Of a DNA stretch of 64,000 nt, positions 18,935 to 28,212 are shown one piece after another. The position numbers and the translations under genes were made by a program. The stretch spans positions 1 to 64,000 of the forward strand of contig JACGUK010000001.1 of NCBI GenBank assembly GCA_024256265.1, given 5' to 3'. The first letter of the stretch is position 1; every line of letters starts with the position of its first letter. Source of the DNA: an archaeon. GTDB taxonomy: Archaea; Thermoproteota; Nitrososphaeria; Nitrososphaerales; JACAEJ01. Under the pieces are notes generated by a model, which saw only the letters and a program-made list of their open reading frames with translations, was not told the origin of the DNA and ran no database searches.

Positions 18935-19621
18935 CTATCTTATTACAAGGGGTTTATGAGTTCCCTTCAAGTATTCATTAGCTCTATTTACAAGATCGAT
19001 CTTCATCATATAATCATAGGTTTCTGTACCCTTTCCAAGCTTTGAGAATGTAACCAAGTCCTTTGGAGCATCTATATCTAATGCAACCCTTGGTAATTTA
19101 CAGATTTCATATTGGATTCTATTGGCAATGGTTTCATTTATATGGGTTTTAAAGCTATTTACTCCAAACCTTGGCTTTATCACTGTAGGAGGGTTCATAA
19201 GAAGAGCGTTAGTACCTTTCTCATCCATGGATGGTGAGATCACTATTGATCTTGGATGGCTCTTTTGTATTATATTATCTATATCATCACTCTCTATAAG
19301 GGGTATGTCTATTGGTAAGACAAGAATGGATTTTGCTCCTTCATCTTCACAGAATCTTGCTATTCTTTCTACAGCTGAGTTCAATCCTCTCGATTCGCCC
19401 TCATCAAAAGCTATCGCTCTCATCTTCCTTGCCAATTTTAATATGGTTTTATCACAGCTTATGATTATAACTCTCCCAACATATTTTGATATGCTCACTG
19501 CCTTCAAAACATCTCTTAGCATGGCAATACAGAGTAAACGCCTCTCTTCAGGTCTTAATATTACTTCAAGCCTTCTCTTTGCATCTTTTAAGCCTTTTAC
19601 AGGAATTGCCACGAAACTCAT
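18935..19621 (-). CDS. cofC: 2-phospho-L-lactate (or phosphoenolpyruvate) guanylyltransferase
   Basis: 228 residues. CofC activates the phospho-acid side chain of F420 with GTP. Its N-terminus IPVKGLKDAKRRLEVIL resembles the MobA-like guanylyltransferase start, and VLPIDIPLIESDDID holds the metal-binding acidic residue. cofD lies 2 nt upstream on the same strand, so the two form an operon in biochemical order. The sequence alone cannot tell which 3-carbon acid is used. Confidence 0.92.
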   Translation of the reverse strand: MSFVAIPVKGLKDAKRRLEVILRPEERRLLCIAMLRDVLKAVSISKYVGRVIIISCDKTILKLARKMRAIAFDEGESRGLNSAVERIARFCEDEGAKSILVLPIDIPLIESDDIDNIIQKSHPRSIVISPSMDEKGTNALLMNPPTVIKPRFGVNSFKTHINETIANRIQYEICKLPRVALDIDAPKDLVTFSKLGKGTETYDYMMKIDLVNRANEYLKGTHKPLVIR

Positions 19622-19623
19622 TT

Positions 19624-20583
19624 TTAGACTCCTATCGCCTCTAATGCAACCTTAGCTAATTCCATCTTCTCCTTTAAGCCTCTCATTACAGTATCTGTAA
19701 CAACAACCTTTATTCCAAAAGACTCTATCTTTTCTTTAAGGTTTGCATCCAGATTGTCTATAATAAATGCATCCAAAAAGTCCTTGTAAAGCTTTGCCAC
19801 ACCATAAGCAGAAACTTCCTCCTTATCAATACAAAGTTGCACTGCCATGCTACTCATCAATTTATCTGCAGGACCTTTAACTGGTGCACCTGCTATTAAT
19901 GGGCTTATCCCTACTATCTTAGCTTTTGTAGCCCTTAAGCTCTCTCTAACCTCTGGAACAGAAAGAATCGTGCCTATGCTGACTACTGGATTGCTTGGAC
20001 AAATTATTATCCCTCTAGCATCTCTAATAGAATCTATCACTCCAGGGGCTGGTCTTGCTTCTTCAATCCCTTTAAACATTGTCTGTAAGACTTCATCTTG
20101 AGCCTTTCTTTTGACCAGATACTCTTGAAAGTGCATATCACCTTCATCTGTGATCATTATGGTCTCAACTCTATAGTTAGTCATAGGTATAATCTTGGCT
20201 TTTACACCTAAAGCAATACGCTCTTTTTCTATTACTTCTGACAATTTCAGCCCTTTCTTTAAGAGTGAAGTACGGTGAATATGGGTAGCAAGATCACGAT
20301 CACCAAGCATGAACCATGTATCATAACCATATCTTTTTAGGGCATCTAAGCAGTGAAAAGTGTCTCCCTTTATTCCCCAACCCTTTTCATCATCTACTAT
20401 GCCTGCCAATGTGTAAATCACTATATCTATATCAGGAGATATGTGCAAACCATAAAGCTCTATATCATCTCCAGTATTCACTATGACTGATACTTCTTCA
20501 TCTTCAACTACTCTAATGAGTCCTTCAAGAAATCTTGCTGCCCCTACTCCTCCTGCTAAAGCTGTTATCAATTTCAAACCCAT
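19624..20583 (-). CDS. cofD: 2-phospho-L-lactate transferase
   Basis: 319 residues. CofD transfers the activated phospho-acid onto the deazaflavin Fo. The N-terminal ALAGGVGAARFLEGL loop, NTGDDIELYGLHISPDIDIVIYTLAG and ICPSNPVVSIGTIL are classical for the family. It overlaps the upstream nitroreductase by 10 nt and is followed 2 nt later by cofC, forming an operon of nitroreductase-cofD-cofC. cofG/cofH for Fo synthesis are not in the window. Confidence 0.95.
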   Translation of the reverse strand: MGLKLITALAGGVGAARFLEGLIRVVEDEEVSVIVNTGDDIELYGLHISPDIDIVIYTLAGIVDDEKGWGIKGDTFHCLDALKRYGYDTWFMLGDRDLATHIHRTSLLKKGLKLSEVIEKERIALGVKAKIIPMTNYRVETIMITDEGDMHFQEYLVKRKAQDEVLQTMFKGIEEARPAPGVIDSIRDARGIIICPSNPVVSIGTILSVPEVRESLRATKAKIVGISPLIAGAPVKGPADKLMSSMAVQLCIDKEEVSAYGVAKLYKDFLDAFIIDNLDANLKEKIESFGIKVVVTDTVMRGLKEKMELAKVALEAIGV

Positions 20584-21194
20584 TTGTTATAACAAATTAC
20601 ACTCTTTAAGAGTTTTCTTGGAGGCATTTGTGGTTGCTCTAAAGGGTAGCCAATCTCTATAAGTGCCTGTGGATCAAAGTCATTAGGAATCTTCAAAACC
20701 TCTCTTACAGCTTCCATGCAGAATAAAGGTGCACATCTCCAACAAGCTCCCAATCCTTTTGCATGAGTTGCTAGCAAAAGGTTCTGTATAGCTGCTGAAA
20801 CTGATTGAACTGCCATTAGATACTCAGCATTCTTTCTCTTATCATCTTTATACTTATCCATATCCTTCATTGTAAGGCATGTAATAATTAGGATTGAAGC
20901 ATTTATAGTTCTCTTCTTCGATACTTCTATGAGTCTTTCTATTTCAATTCTTGATAAACCATCTTTCAATAAATCCTCCTGCCAAGCCTGAGCCATAGCC
21001 TCAGCAAGTTTAATCTTAACCTTTTGATCATCTATTATAATGAAGCGCCAAGGCTGAGCATTATGGGCTGATGGAGCACTTATTGCTACATCGAGGATCT
21101 CTTCTATAACTTTTCTTGAAATAGAGTCTGGCTTTAGCCTCTTTATGCTCCTTCTAGACTTTATGAACTTTAGAAAATCATGAGATTCAATCAT
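20574..21194 (-). CDS. Stand-alone FbiB-like nitroreductase, F420 biosynthesis
   Basis: 206 residues of the FMN-dependent nitroreductase fold: RRSIKRLKPDSISRKVIEEILDVAISAPSAHNAQPW at the N-terminus and LIEIGYPLEQPQMPPRK at the end. In actinobacterial FbiB this domain reduces dehydro-F420-0. Here it is a separate gene translationally overlapping cofD, which supports the same role. If so, this archaeon may build F420 through phosphoenolpyruvate. That is inference; a general nitroreductase remains possible. Confidence 0.82.
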   Translation of the reverse strand: MIESHDFLKFIKSRRSIKRLKPDSISRKVIEEILDVAISAPSAHNAQPWRFIIIDDQKVKIKLAEAMAQAWQEDLLKDGLSRIEIERLIEVSKKRTINASILIITCLTMKDMDKYKDDKRKNAEYLMAVQSVSAAIQNLLLATHAKGLGACWRCAPLFCMEAVREVLKIPNDFDPQALIEIGYPLEQPQMPPRKLLKSVICYNKWV

Positions 21195-21252
21195 AGTTTA
21201 TAACCATGATTAATATTTAGCAAGAATATAAAATATAAAAGGATGCTTACCA

Positions 21253-22599
21253 TTGGGCAATAAGACTTTGGTAGCGATAAAAAAGCTCGATGAGCTGGAT
21301 GATTGGAGAAGGACTCACTACTCTATAGATATTACTCAGAAATTAGAGAGTAAAAGGGTTACAGTCTTTGGTTGGTTAGCCAGTATACGTGAGCAAGGTG
21401 GCATAGTCTTTCTAATCCTTAACGATAAAGAAGGTGTAGTTCAAATTACAATACATAGCGATAAAGCTCCCAGCTCAATTCTAGAGAAGTTAAAGAATCT
21501 TCATGAGCATTCTAGCATAGGTGTTAGAGGTATTGTCAAGAGCATTAATAAAGCCCCTCATGGAGCAGAGATAATTCCTGAAGAGATTCGAATTCTAAGC
21601 ATGGCTCAGCGCCAGCCTCCCTTTAGCCTATTCGGAGGAAAGATGCCTAGCATCGATAAACGCCTTGATATTCGTGTTATAGATATGAGAAGACCGAAAG
21701 CTCAAGCTATATTCAAGATAAGGCATACAGTATTGAAAGCTATAAGAGATTTTCTTATAAGCAAAGGTTACATGGAGGTAAGTACCCCAAAGATAATTGC
21801 TACAGCTACTGAAGGAGGGGCAGCTTTATTTCCTTTATTATATTATGATAAGGAGGCTTTTCTAGCCCAAAGTCCTCAGCTTTACAAAGAACAATTGATC
21901 ATGCCTTTTGAGAAGATATTTGAGATAGGACCAATTTTCAGGGCTGAAGAATCTCGCACACTAAGGCACTTAAGTGAAGTTATCTCTATAGATGTTGAGG
22001 AGGCATTCGTTTCTTATGAAGATATAATGAGACTTATCGAGCAAATGATATGCCATGTTGCTAAAACAATAAGTGATAAATGTAGTGAAGAAATGAAGTT
22101 GCTAAAGCGTAGATTGACGATCCCTAAAGCTCCCTTTAAACGCTTCACTTATGATGATACTCTTAAAATGCTAGAGAAAGAGGATATAGTGCTAAACTGG
22201 GGAGAGGATTTATCGACACAAGCCCTCAAGATTTTAGGAGAAATTTTGCCTGAATTCTACTTCATAACAGACTGGCCTACATCTATAAAGCCATTCTACA
22301 TAAAGCCAAGGGATGATAAGCAAGATTTATGTGAGTCCTTCGATTTTATGCATGGCTCTATTGAATTATCATCAGGAGGCTCAAGGGTAAGCTCAAAGAG
22401 ACTTTTAGTGAAGAGGTTAAAGGAGCAAGGTTTGAAGCCAAAGCTCTTTGAATACCATTTAAGAGTCTTTGATTATGGAATGCCTCCTCATGCAGGATTT
22501 GGGTTAGGATTAGAGAGATTGATGATGATATTGGCAGGGCAAGAGAACATTAGAGAGGTTACAATGTTCCCAAGAGATCAATTCAGGTTAGCGCCTTAA
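21253..22599 (+). CDS. aspS: Aspartyl-tRNA synthetase, probably non-discriminating
   Basis: 448 residues: an N-terminal OB anticodon-binding domain (about 20-125) and a class II core with FRAEESRTLRHLSEV (motif 2) and GFGLGLERLMM (motif 3). In discriminating archaeal enzymes a Trp follows the GW of the OB fold by two positions; here it is Ala (GWLAS), and the later loop reads KAPHG. Both favour charging of tRNA-Asn as well. The gatCAB genes nearby would amidate the product. The start is TTG 21253 with GGATG upstream. Confidence 0.93.
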   Translation: MGNKTLVAIKKLDELDDWRRTHYSIDITQKLESKRVTVFGWLASIREQGGIVFLILNDKEGVVQITIHSDKAPSSILEKLKNLHEHSSIGVRGIVKSINKAPHGAEIIPEEIRILSMAQRQPPFSLFGGKMPSIDKRLDIRVIDMRRPKAQAIFKIRHTVLKAIRDFLISKGYMEVSTPKIIATATEGGAALFPLLYYDKEAFLAQSPQLYKEQLIMPFEKIFEIGPIFRAEESRTLRHLSEVISIDVEEAFVSYEDIMRLIEQMICHVAKTISDKCSEEMKLLKRRLTIPKAPFKRFTYDDTLKMLEKEDIVLNWGEDLSTQALKILGEILPEFYFITDWPTSIKPFYIKPRDDKQDLCESFDFMHGSIELSSGGSRVSSKRLLVKRLKEQGLKPKLFEYHLRVFDYGMPPHAGFGLGLERLMMILAGQENIREVTMFPRDQFRLAP

Positions 22600-22640
22600 T
22601 TTATTAGCAAAAATTTCATATGGCTAATTTTCTAAAGAAG

Positions 22641-23786
22641 TTATTCATTCACATATTTTTTGTAAACTTTCAAGAGTTTATCTATACATTCGTCTACCGA
22701 ATATTCAAGAGCAGTTTGGCGGGCATTCTTGCTCATTATAGATCTCTCCTTTATCGTCTTTATTATCTTCTCGGCGCAATCATCAGGATCGTCAGGGTTG
22801 AACAAATAGCCATTGTAACCATTTTTCACTATCTCTTTTATAGCCAAAAAATCTGCACCAACAACTGGCTTACCACAAGCCATTGCTTCCAAAGCTGTTA
22901 AACCTTGAGTCTCAAACTTAGAGGGAAAGACAAATACGTCTGAGGCTGCGTAATATCGCTCTAAAATTCCATCCTCAATATAGCCTTGAAATATGATACT
23001 TTCTTTTAGATTACTTTTGAGTACCATATTCTTATAATAGTCTGCAGCTGGTCCTATGCCAGCCACTATAAACTTACAATGGGGCAACTCTTTGAGTACT
23101 TTAGGAGCTGCTTTTATCAAGACTTCAAGGTTCTTCTCCTTTACAAGCCTACCAATGTAAAGCACTAAATGTCCATCTTTAATGCCAAGCAACTCTCTTA
23201 TGGGCTCGCCATTTGTGTCAGGATTGAATCTCTTCACATCGACGCTACTTGGGATTAAATATATGTCCTTCTCTATACCATGCTCGATCAATATATCCTT
23301 GATCACATTACTAGGCACTATAATTGCGTCTGAACGTTTCAGATAAAACTTCACATAACTCCAAGCTATTCTCTTGACGAACTTCCCCATCCTATCACCC
23401 TTGGCTACGTAATGAATAGCCTCTGGAATTAGAGTGTGAAAAGTAGTTATAATAGGCAACCTTAGAGAACGTGCAGCCCGAACAGCAGCCCAACCTGTAG
23501 TAGCTAGACCATGAGAATGCACTAATTGAATGCCAAGTTTCTCAACTTCTCTTTCTGAAAGAAAAGGGAAGAATGCTATCTTGTAGTCAGGGTACGGCTT
23601 AAAAGGGATTGATGTATAGTAAAATACATGATCATCAATGTTTTTTTCTTTTGCCTGTCTTGAGCCAGAGCAGAAGATGAATACCTCATGACCTCTCTCC
23701 TCAAGCGCCTTACGTAGTGTAAGAATGGATGTTACGACACCATCCCTGTTTGGTAAGTAGGTGTCTGAGAAGAATGCAATCTTCAT
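22641..23786 (-). CDS. GT4-family glycosyltransferase
   Basis: 381 residues with GT-B fold. N-terminal DTYLPNRDGVVTSI is a typical glycine-poor GT4 acceptor loop with NG/DG, and HSHGLATTGWAA follows. The donor site has IGRLVKEKNLEVLI and FPSKFETQGLTALEAMACGKPVV. This resembles transferases making glycolipids (for example glucosyl- or mannosyl-diacylglycerol type enzymes). Substrates are not decidable. The gene is transcribed alone, convergent with aspS. Confidence 0.87.
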   Translation of the reverse strand: MKIAFFSDTYLPNRDGVVTSILTLRKALEERGHEVFIFCSGSRQAKEKNIDDHVFYYTSIPFKPYPDYKIAFFPFLSEREVEKLGIQLVHSHGLATTGWAAVRAARSLRLPIITTFHTLIPEAIHYVAKGDRMGKFVKRIAWSYVKFYLKRSDAIIVPSNVIKDILIEHGIEKDIYLIPSSVDVKRFNPDTNGEPIRELLGIKDGHLVLYIGRLVKEKNLEVLIKAAPKVLKELPHCKFIVAGIGPAADYYKNMVLKSNLKESIIFQGYIEDGILERYYAASDVFVFPSKFETQGLTALEAMACGKPVVGADFLAIKEIVKNGYNGYLFNPDDPDDCAEKIIKTIKERSIMSKNARQTALEYSVDECIDKLLKVYKKYVNE

Positions 23787-23910
23787 CCATCAACCTAAAG
23801 CAGAGAGGCTTAATAAAACTATAGTCAGATCTTCATTGCTCATAAGAAAGCTTTTACGAATGTGTTATTTAAAATTAAACTACTGACTAATTCATAATTT
23901 GGTGATAATT

Positions 23911-24207
23911 TTGGTCGAAAGGAAGAAAGGCATTTCAAAGAAAGAGATAGAGCATGTAGCATGGTTGGCAAGAATTGAAATTTCAAAGAATGAGTTAGAA
24001 CTCTTCTCTAAGCAATTGAATGATATCTTGGCTTACTTTGCAAAAATAGACAAGGTAGATACTGAAAACATTCCCCCTTCTTACCATGTTTTAGACTTGG
24101 TCAATGTGTTTAGGAAAGATGATGTAAAACCATCGTTGCCTGAAGAAATCTTTCAAATTGCACCCCAAACCAAAGAAAAGTTTGTTAAAGCGCCAAGGAT
24201 GGCTTGA
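23911..24207 (+). CDS. gatC: Asp/Glu-tRNA amidotransferase subunit C
   Basis: 98 residues. GatC is the small belt subunit stabilising GatA-GatB. The family pattern is clear: IEHVAWLARIEISKNELELFSKQLNDILAYF and VLDLVNVFRKDDV. GGTGAT at 23901-23906 is a Shine-Dalgarno sequence four bases before TTG 23911, so this start is preferred over the longer ORF from 23899. gatA starts 5 nt after the stop. Confidence 0.93.
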   Translation: MVERKKGISKKEIEHVAWLARIEISKNELELFSKQLNDILAYFAKIDKVDTENIPPSYHVLDLVNVFRKDDVKPSLPEEIFQIAPQTKEKFVKAPRMA

Positions 24208-24212
24208 GGTAA

Positions 24213-25679
24213 ATGTCTCGTTATATAGAATTGCCAGCGTATGAGATTGTTGATAGAATAAAAGCCCATGAATTGATGGCAGAGGATTACATAGCATCTT
24301 TATATGAGAGGATAAAAAGAATCGAAAAAGATGTTCATGCTTACATAACTCTTACAGAAGATTTGGCTATTAAGAAGGCTCGAGAGATAGACAAAAAGAT
24401 AGAGAAAGGGGAGAAGACTGGAAGGTTATGTGGAGTTGGTATAGCGATAAAGGATAACATCTGCACTAAAGGGGTTAGAACTACATGTGCATCTCACATG
24501 TTAGAGAAATTCATTCCTCCTTACAATGCTACAGTGGTCAAGAGCATAGAGGATGAAGACGGAATAATCTTAGGTAAGGCGAACATGGATGAGTTTGCTA
24601 TGGGATCATCTACAGAGCATAGCTACTTTGGTCCTACTCATAATCCTTGGGATTTAAAAAGGGTGCCAGGAGGCTCTTCTGGGGGTAGTGCAGCAACAAT
24701 AGCATCTTCCATGGCTACTTTAGCCTTAGGCTCTGATACGGGAGGCTCTATAAGATGTCCAGCAAGCTTTTGCTCAGTTGTAGGTCTTAAGCCTACCTAT
24801 GGCTTGGTGAGCAGATTTGGTTTGATAGCTTATGCGAATAGCTTAGAGCAGATAGGCCCTATCACGAAGGATGTTAGAGATTGTGCATTATTACTAAGCT
24901 GTATAGCAAGCCATGATCCATTGGATAGCACATCAGTGAATAAGCCTCAAGAGGATTATACTAATTATCTTATAGATGATATCAATGGTATAAAAATAGG
25001 CGTTATAAGGGAGTTCTTTGGTGAAGGTACTCAAGATTCTGTAGAAAAAGGAGTTTGGGATGCTATATTAAAATTAGAGGGGCTTGGGGCTAATTATCAA
25101 GAAATTTCTCTTAAAAATCTCCATTATGCTCTTCCATCATACTATATAATTGCTATGTCTGAAGCAAGCTCGAATCTTGCTAGATATGATGGTCTTAGAT
25201 ATGGTTATAGAATCCCTGACAAATCCTATGATTGGAGTACTGTTTATTCGAAGGATAGACGCTTTGGATTCGGTTTTGAAGTTAAAAGGCGCATAATACT
25301 TGGAACATTTGCTTTATCAGCAGGGTACTATAATGAATATTATTTGAAGGCGCAGAAGATAAGGACTTTGATAAAGAAAGATTTTGAGATGGCATTTAAA
25401 AGGTTCGATGTTCTAATAGGACCTACTATGCCCATACTGCCATTTAGAATAGGTGAGAAGGTTCAAGACCCTTTAGAAATGTATATGTGTGATGTTGATA
25501 CAGTCCCAGCCAATCTAGTAGGCATGCCTAGCATATCCATACCATGTGGCTTCTCTATGGGTCTTCCTATAGGTCTTCAGATGATGGCACCTCCCTTCAA
25601 AGAGGATTTATTACTAAGGGTTGCATTCTCTTTTCAAAGAAACTATCCAACATTAGCAAGGTTGAGGAATTATGAGTAA
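24213..25679 (+). CDS. gatA: Asp/Glu-tRNA amidotransferase subunit A
   Basis: 488 residues of the amidase-signature family. The catalytic triad is present: Lys80 (GIAIKDN), Ser155 (PGGSSGGSA) and Ser179 (DTGGSIR). GatA hydrolyses glutamine and passes ammonia to GatB. GAGGT just before ATG 24213 is the Shine-Dalgarno sequence and overlaps the end of gatC. The 3' end overlaps gatB by 8 nt. Confidence 0.97.
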   Translation: MSRYIELPAYEIVDRIKAHELMAEDYIASLYERIKRIEKDVHAYITLTEDLAIKKAREIDKKIEKGEKTGRLCGVGIAIKDNICTKGVRTTCASHMLEKFIPPYNATVVKSIEDEDGIILGKANMDEFAMGSSTEHSYFGPTHNPWDLKRVPGGSSGGSAATIASSMATLALGSDTGGSIRCPASFCSVVGLKPTYGLVSRFGLIAYANSLEQIGPITKDVRDCALLLSCIASHDPLDSTSVNKPQEDYTNYLIDDINGIKIGVIREFFGEGTQDSVEKGVWDAILKLEGLGANYQEISLKNLHYALPSYYIIAMSEASSNLARYDGLRYGYRIPDKSYDWSTVYSKDRRFGFGFEVKRRIILGTFALSAGYYNEYYLKAQKIRTLIKKDFEMAFKRFDVLIGPTMPILPFRIGEKVQDPLEMYMCDVDTVPANLVGMPSISIPCGFSMGLPIGLQMMAPPFKEDLLLRVAFSFQRNYPTLARLRNYE

Positions 25680-27126
25680 AATCAAATCAGCTGAGATAAA
25701 GATTGGGTTAGAGGTCCATTGTCAATTGACGAACTTAAAGACGAAGCTATTCTGTAGTTGCTCATCAGATTATAGAGGAGAAGAACCTAACACTCATATC
25801 TGCCCTATATGCATGGGCATGCCTGGAACTTTGCCTGTATTGAATGAGAAAGCTTTAGAAGATGCCATAATGGTAGCCATAGCCCTAAATTCAGAAATAT
25901 CTGATAGGATGCTCTTCTTTCGAAAGAACTACTTCTACCCAGATATGCCAAAGAATTTTCAGATATCACAGTATGATAAGGCTGGAGGAGTTCCATTAGC
26001 CTTAGGAGGATATATTCATATAAATGACAAAAGGATTCAAATAAGACGCATACAATTAGAGGAAGATCCTGGCAAGCTGAGCTACGATGGTACCATAGAG
26101 TCCTCCACCCATACTTTAGTTGATTATAACAGAGCAGGAATAGCTTTGATAGAGACGGTTACAGAGCCTGATATGGAGACACCAAAAGAGGCTAGGCAAT
26201 TTCTTGAAAAGTTAAGATCCATTCTTGAGCACTTGGGCATTTCAGATGGTAGCCTCGAGGGTTCTATGAGATGTGATGCCAACATATCATTAAAGGGTGG
26301 GAAGAGAGTTGAGATAAAGAACATATCATCCTTTAAAGAGGTTGAAAGAGGTTTAAACTTCGAAATCACAAGACAGAGGAGCCTTATTGAAAGGGGGATT
26401 ACTATAGGGCAGGAGACTAGGCACTGGGATGAAGTTAGAAGGATTACCATCTCTTTGCGTACAAAAGAGGAGGAGCAAGATTATAGATACTTTCCTGAAC
26501 CCGATCTAATCCCTTTTATAATCTTAAAAGATCAAATAAAAGAAATAGAGCGAAAGATGCCAGAGCTTCCTGATGAAAGAAGGAGGCGCTTTATTGAGCA
26601 ATACAATTTACCTCATCAAAATGCTGAAATTTTGACTCGTAGCAAAGCTATGGCTGACTTTTTTGAAGAGTGCACTAAGCTTTATGAGAAGCCTAAAGAG
26701 ATTAGTAATTGGTTGATAGGAGAATTCTTATCATATTTACATGACAAGGGTATAGAGATAGATGAATTAAGGCTAACCCCAAGGCATCTTGTTGATATGC
26801 TAAGATTCATAGATGAAGGTACTATAAGCAGGAAGATGGCTAGATCTTTGCTTCAAGAGATGCTACTAACAGGCAAGATGCCAGATGCCATCATAAAAGA
26901 GAAGAGATTAGAGAAGATCCTTGATAGAGAATATGTAAGGAATATTGTTGAGAAGATATTAAAAGAAAATCCTCAAGCAGTAAAAGATGCCATTACTGAT
27001 GAAAAAGCGATAAACTACCTTATGGGAAAATTGATGAAGGCAACTGAAGGGAAGATAGACCCTAAAATAGCTGGTGAAATTATAAGAGAAAGACTCTCAG
27101 AGCTTGCCAAATTTGCTATTTCTTAG
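25672..27126 (+). CDS. gatB: Asp/Glu-tRNA amidotransferase subunit B
   Basis: 484 residues. Begins IKIGLEVHCQL and has the zinc-site cysteines in FCSCSSDYRGEEPNTHICPICMGMPG. The conserved kinase motif LEEDPGKLSYDG and the C-terminal YqeY-like helical domain are also present. It activates the tRNA-bound aspartate or glutamate with ATP and amidates it. Archaea use GatDE for Gln-tRNA, so with aspS nearby this set most likely serves Asn-tRNA. Three-gene operon gatCAB. Confidence 0.97.
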   Translation: MSKIKSAEIKIGLEVHCQLTNLKTKLFCSCSSDYRGEEPNTHICPICMGMPGTLPVLNEKALEDAIMVAIALNSEISDRMLFFRKNYFYPDMPKNFQISQYDKAGGVPLALGGYIHINDKRIQIRRIQLEEDPGKLSYDGTIESSTHTLVDYNRAGIALIETVTEPDMETPKEARQFLEKLRSILEHLGISDGSLEGSMRCDANISLKGGKRVEIKNISSFKEVERGLNFEITRQRSLIERGITIGQETRHWDEVRRITISLRTKEEEQDYRYFPEPDLIPFIILKDQIKEIERKMPELPDERRRRFIEQYNLPHQNAEILTRSKAMADFFEECTKLYEKPKEISNWLIGEFLSYLHDKGIEIDELRLTPRHLVDMLRFIDEGTISRKMARSLLQEMLLTGKMPDAIIKEKRLEKILDREYVRNIVEKILKENPQAVKDAITDEKAINYLMGKLMKATEGKIDPKIAGEIIRERLSELAKFAIS

Positions 27127-27208
27127 CCAAAGATATATAATCTAATTCATAGTAATCAACATCAAATAGGAATATTAAAATTACATTGGAAAAAATTATT
27201 TACAAGAT

Positions 27209-28186
27209 ATGATAGAGTTTAACTTCATGGAAATAGATGAAATTTGCGCTAAACTTCGTTCTTTGCTTGAAGAAACAGTCTCAAGAAATCTATCCGAAGG
27301 TATACTTCTATCAGGGGGCTTGGATACAAGTATCCTTGCCCATATAGCTTCCAATTATACTCGATTGAAGGCTTTCACAGTAGCCTTTGATGCCGCCTCT
27401 GCTCCAGATGTAGAGTATGCAAAGCTAATAGCAAAAAGCCTGAAACTTGATCATACTATCCATCTATTTAATGAGTATGAACTCCTTGACTCTATTCCAA
27501 TTGTCATAAAGACATTGAAATCTTTTGACCCTATGGAGATCAGAAATAGTGCCTCTATATTTATTGCATTAAAATTGGCAAAAGAAAAGGGAATGGAATC
27601 AGTGATGACTGGCGATGGTAGCGATGAACTCTTTGCAGGTTATAGCTTTCTTTTTGACCTTAACAAGGAGCAATTAGATGATGAGCTAAGCAAAATATGG
27701 GCTAGTATGTTCTTCTCATCAGTCCCTTTAGGCAAGGCTTTAGGTATTGATGTAAAAATCCCTTTCCTAGACTCAGAGCTAAAATCTTATGCTATGAGCC
27801 TTGATTCAGGATACAAAATAAAGAGAGAGGGGCACCATACTTGGGGCAAATGGATACTGAGAAAAGCTTTCGATGGTCTCTTGCCAGAAGCAATAGTTTG
27901 GAGGGTAAAAATGCCTATAGAGTACGGTTCTGGGACAAATCTTCTTACAAGCTTATTAGAAAAAAGAATAGATGATTTTGAATTTGAAGAGAAAATGAGA
28001 AGATACATGGAAGAAGATAAGGTGATAATTCGTAATAAAGAGCAGTTATGGTATTATGAGATCTATAGATCGATCATAGGCATACCTCAAAAGATAAGAC
28101 ATGGTGGCAAAAATTGTCCTTTATGTAACTCAGATGTTCTTGAGAATGCTAGGTACTGCAGGGTTTGTGGAGCTTATCCTATCTGA
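27209..28186 (+). CDS. Asparagine-synthase-like ATP pyrophosphatase with C-terminal zinc ribbon
   Basis: 325 residues. The PP-loop is LSGGLDTS (Ser35-Asp39), followed by MTGDGSDELFAGY and KIPFLDSEL, as in the synthetase half of AsnB. The N-terminal glutaminase domain with its catalytic Cys is absent. The extra tail has four cysteines (C303, C306, C317, C320) in CxxC pairs, a zinc ribbon. It may use ammonia or a partner amidotransferase to amidate an acceptor that need not be aspartate. It sits directly after gatCAB. Asparagine synthetase activity is uncertain. Confidence 0.8.
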   Translation: MIEFNFMEIDEICAKLRSLLEETVSRNLSEGILLSGGLDTSILAHIASNYTRLKAFTVAFDAASAPDVEYAKLIAKSLKLDHTIHLFNEYELLDSIPIVIKTLKSFDPMEIRNSASIFIALKLAKEKGMESVMTGDGSDELFAGYSFLFDLNKEQLDDELSKIWASMFFSSVPLGKALGIDVKIPFLDSELKSYAMSLDSGYKIKREGHHTWGKWILRKAFDGLLPEAIVWRVKMPIEYGSGTNLLTSLLEKRIDDFEFEEKMRRYMEEDKVIIRNKEQLWYYEIYRSIIGIPQKIRHGGKNCPLCNSDVLENARYCRVCGAYPI

Positions 28187-28212
28187 TTTTGCAATATGTA
28201 TAGTTTTTATCC

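Noticed and set aside
22620..22901. A 93-codon plus-strand frame overlapping the GT4 gene
   Set aside because: It lies antisense to the clearly conserved donor site of the glycosyltransferase; hydrophobic residues are an artefact of the opposite strand.
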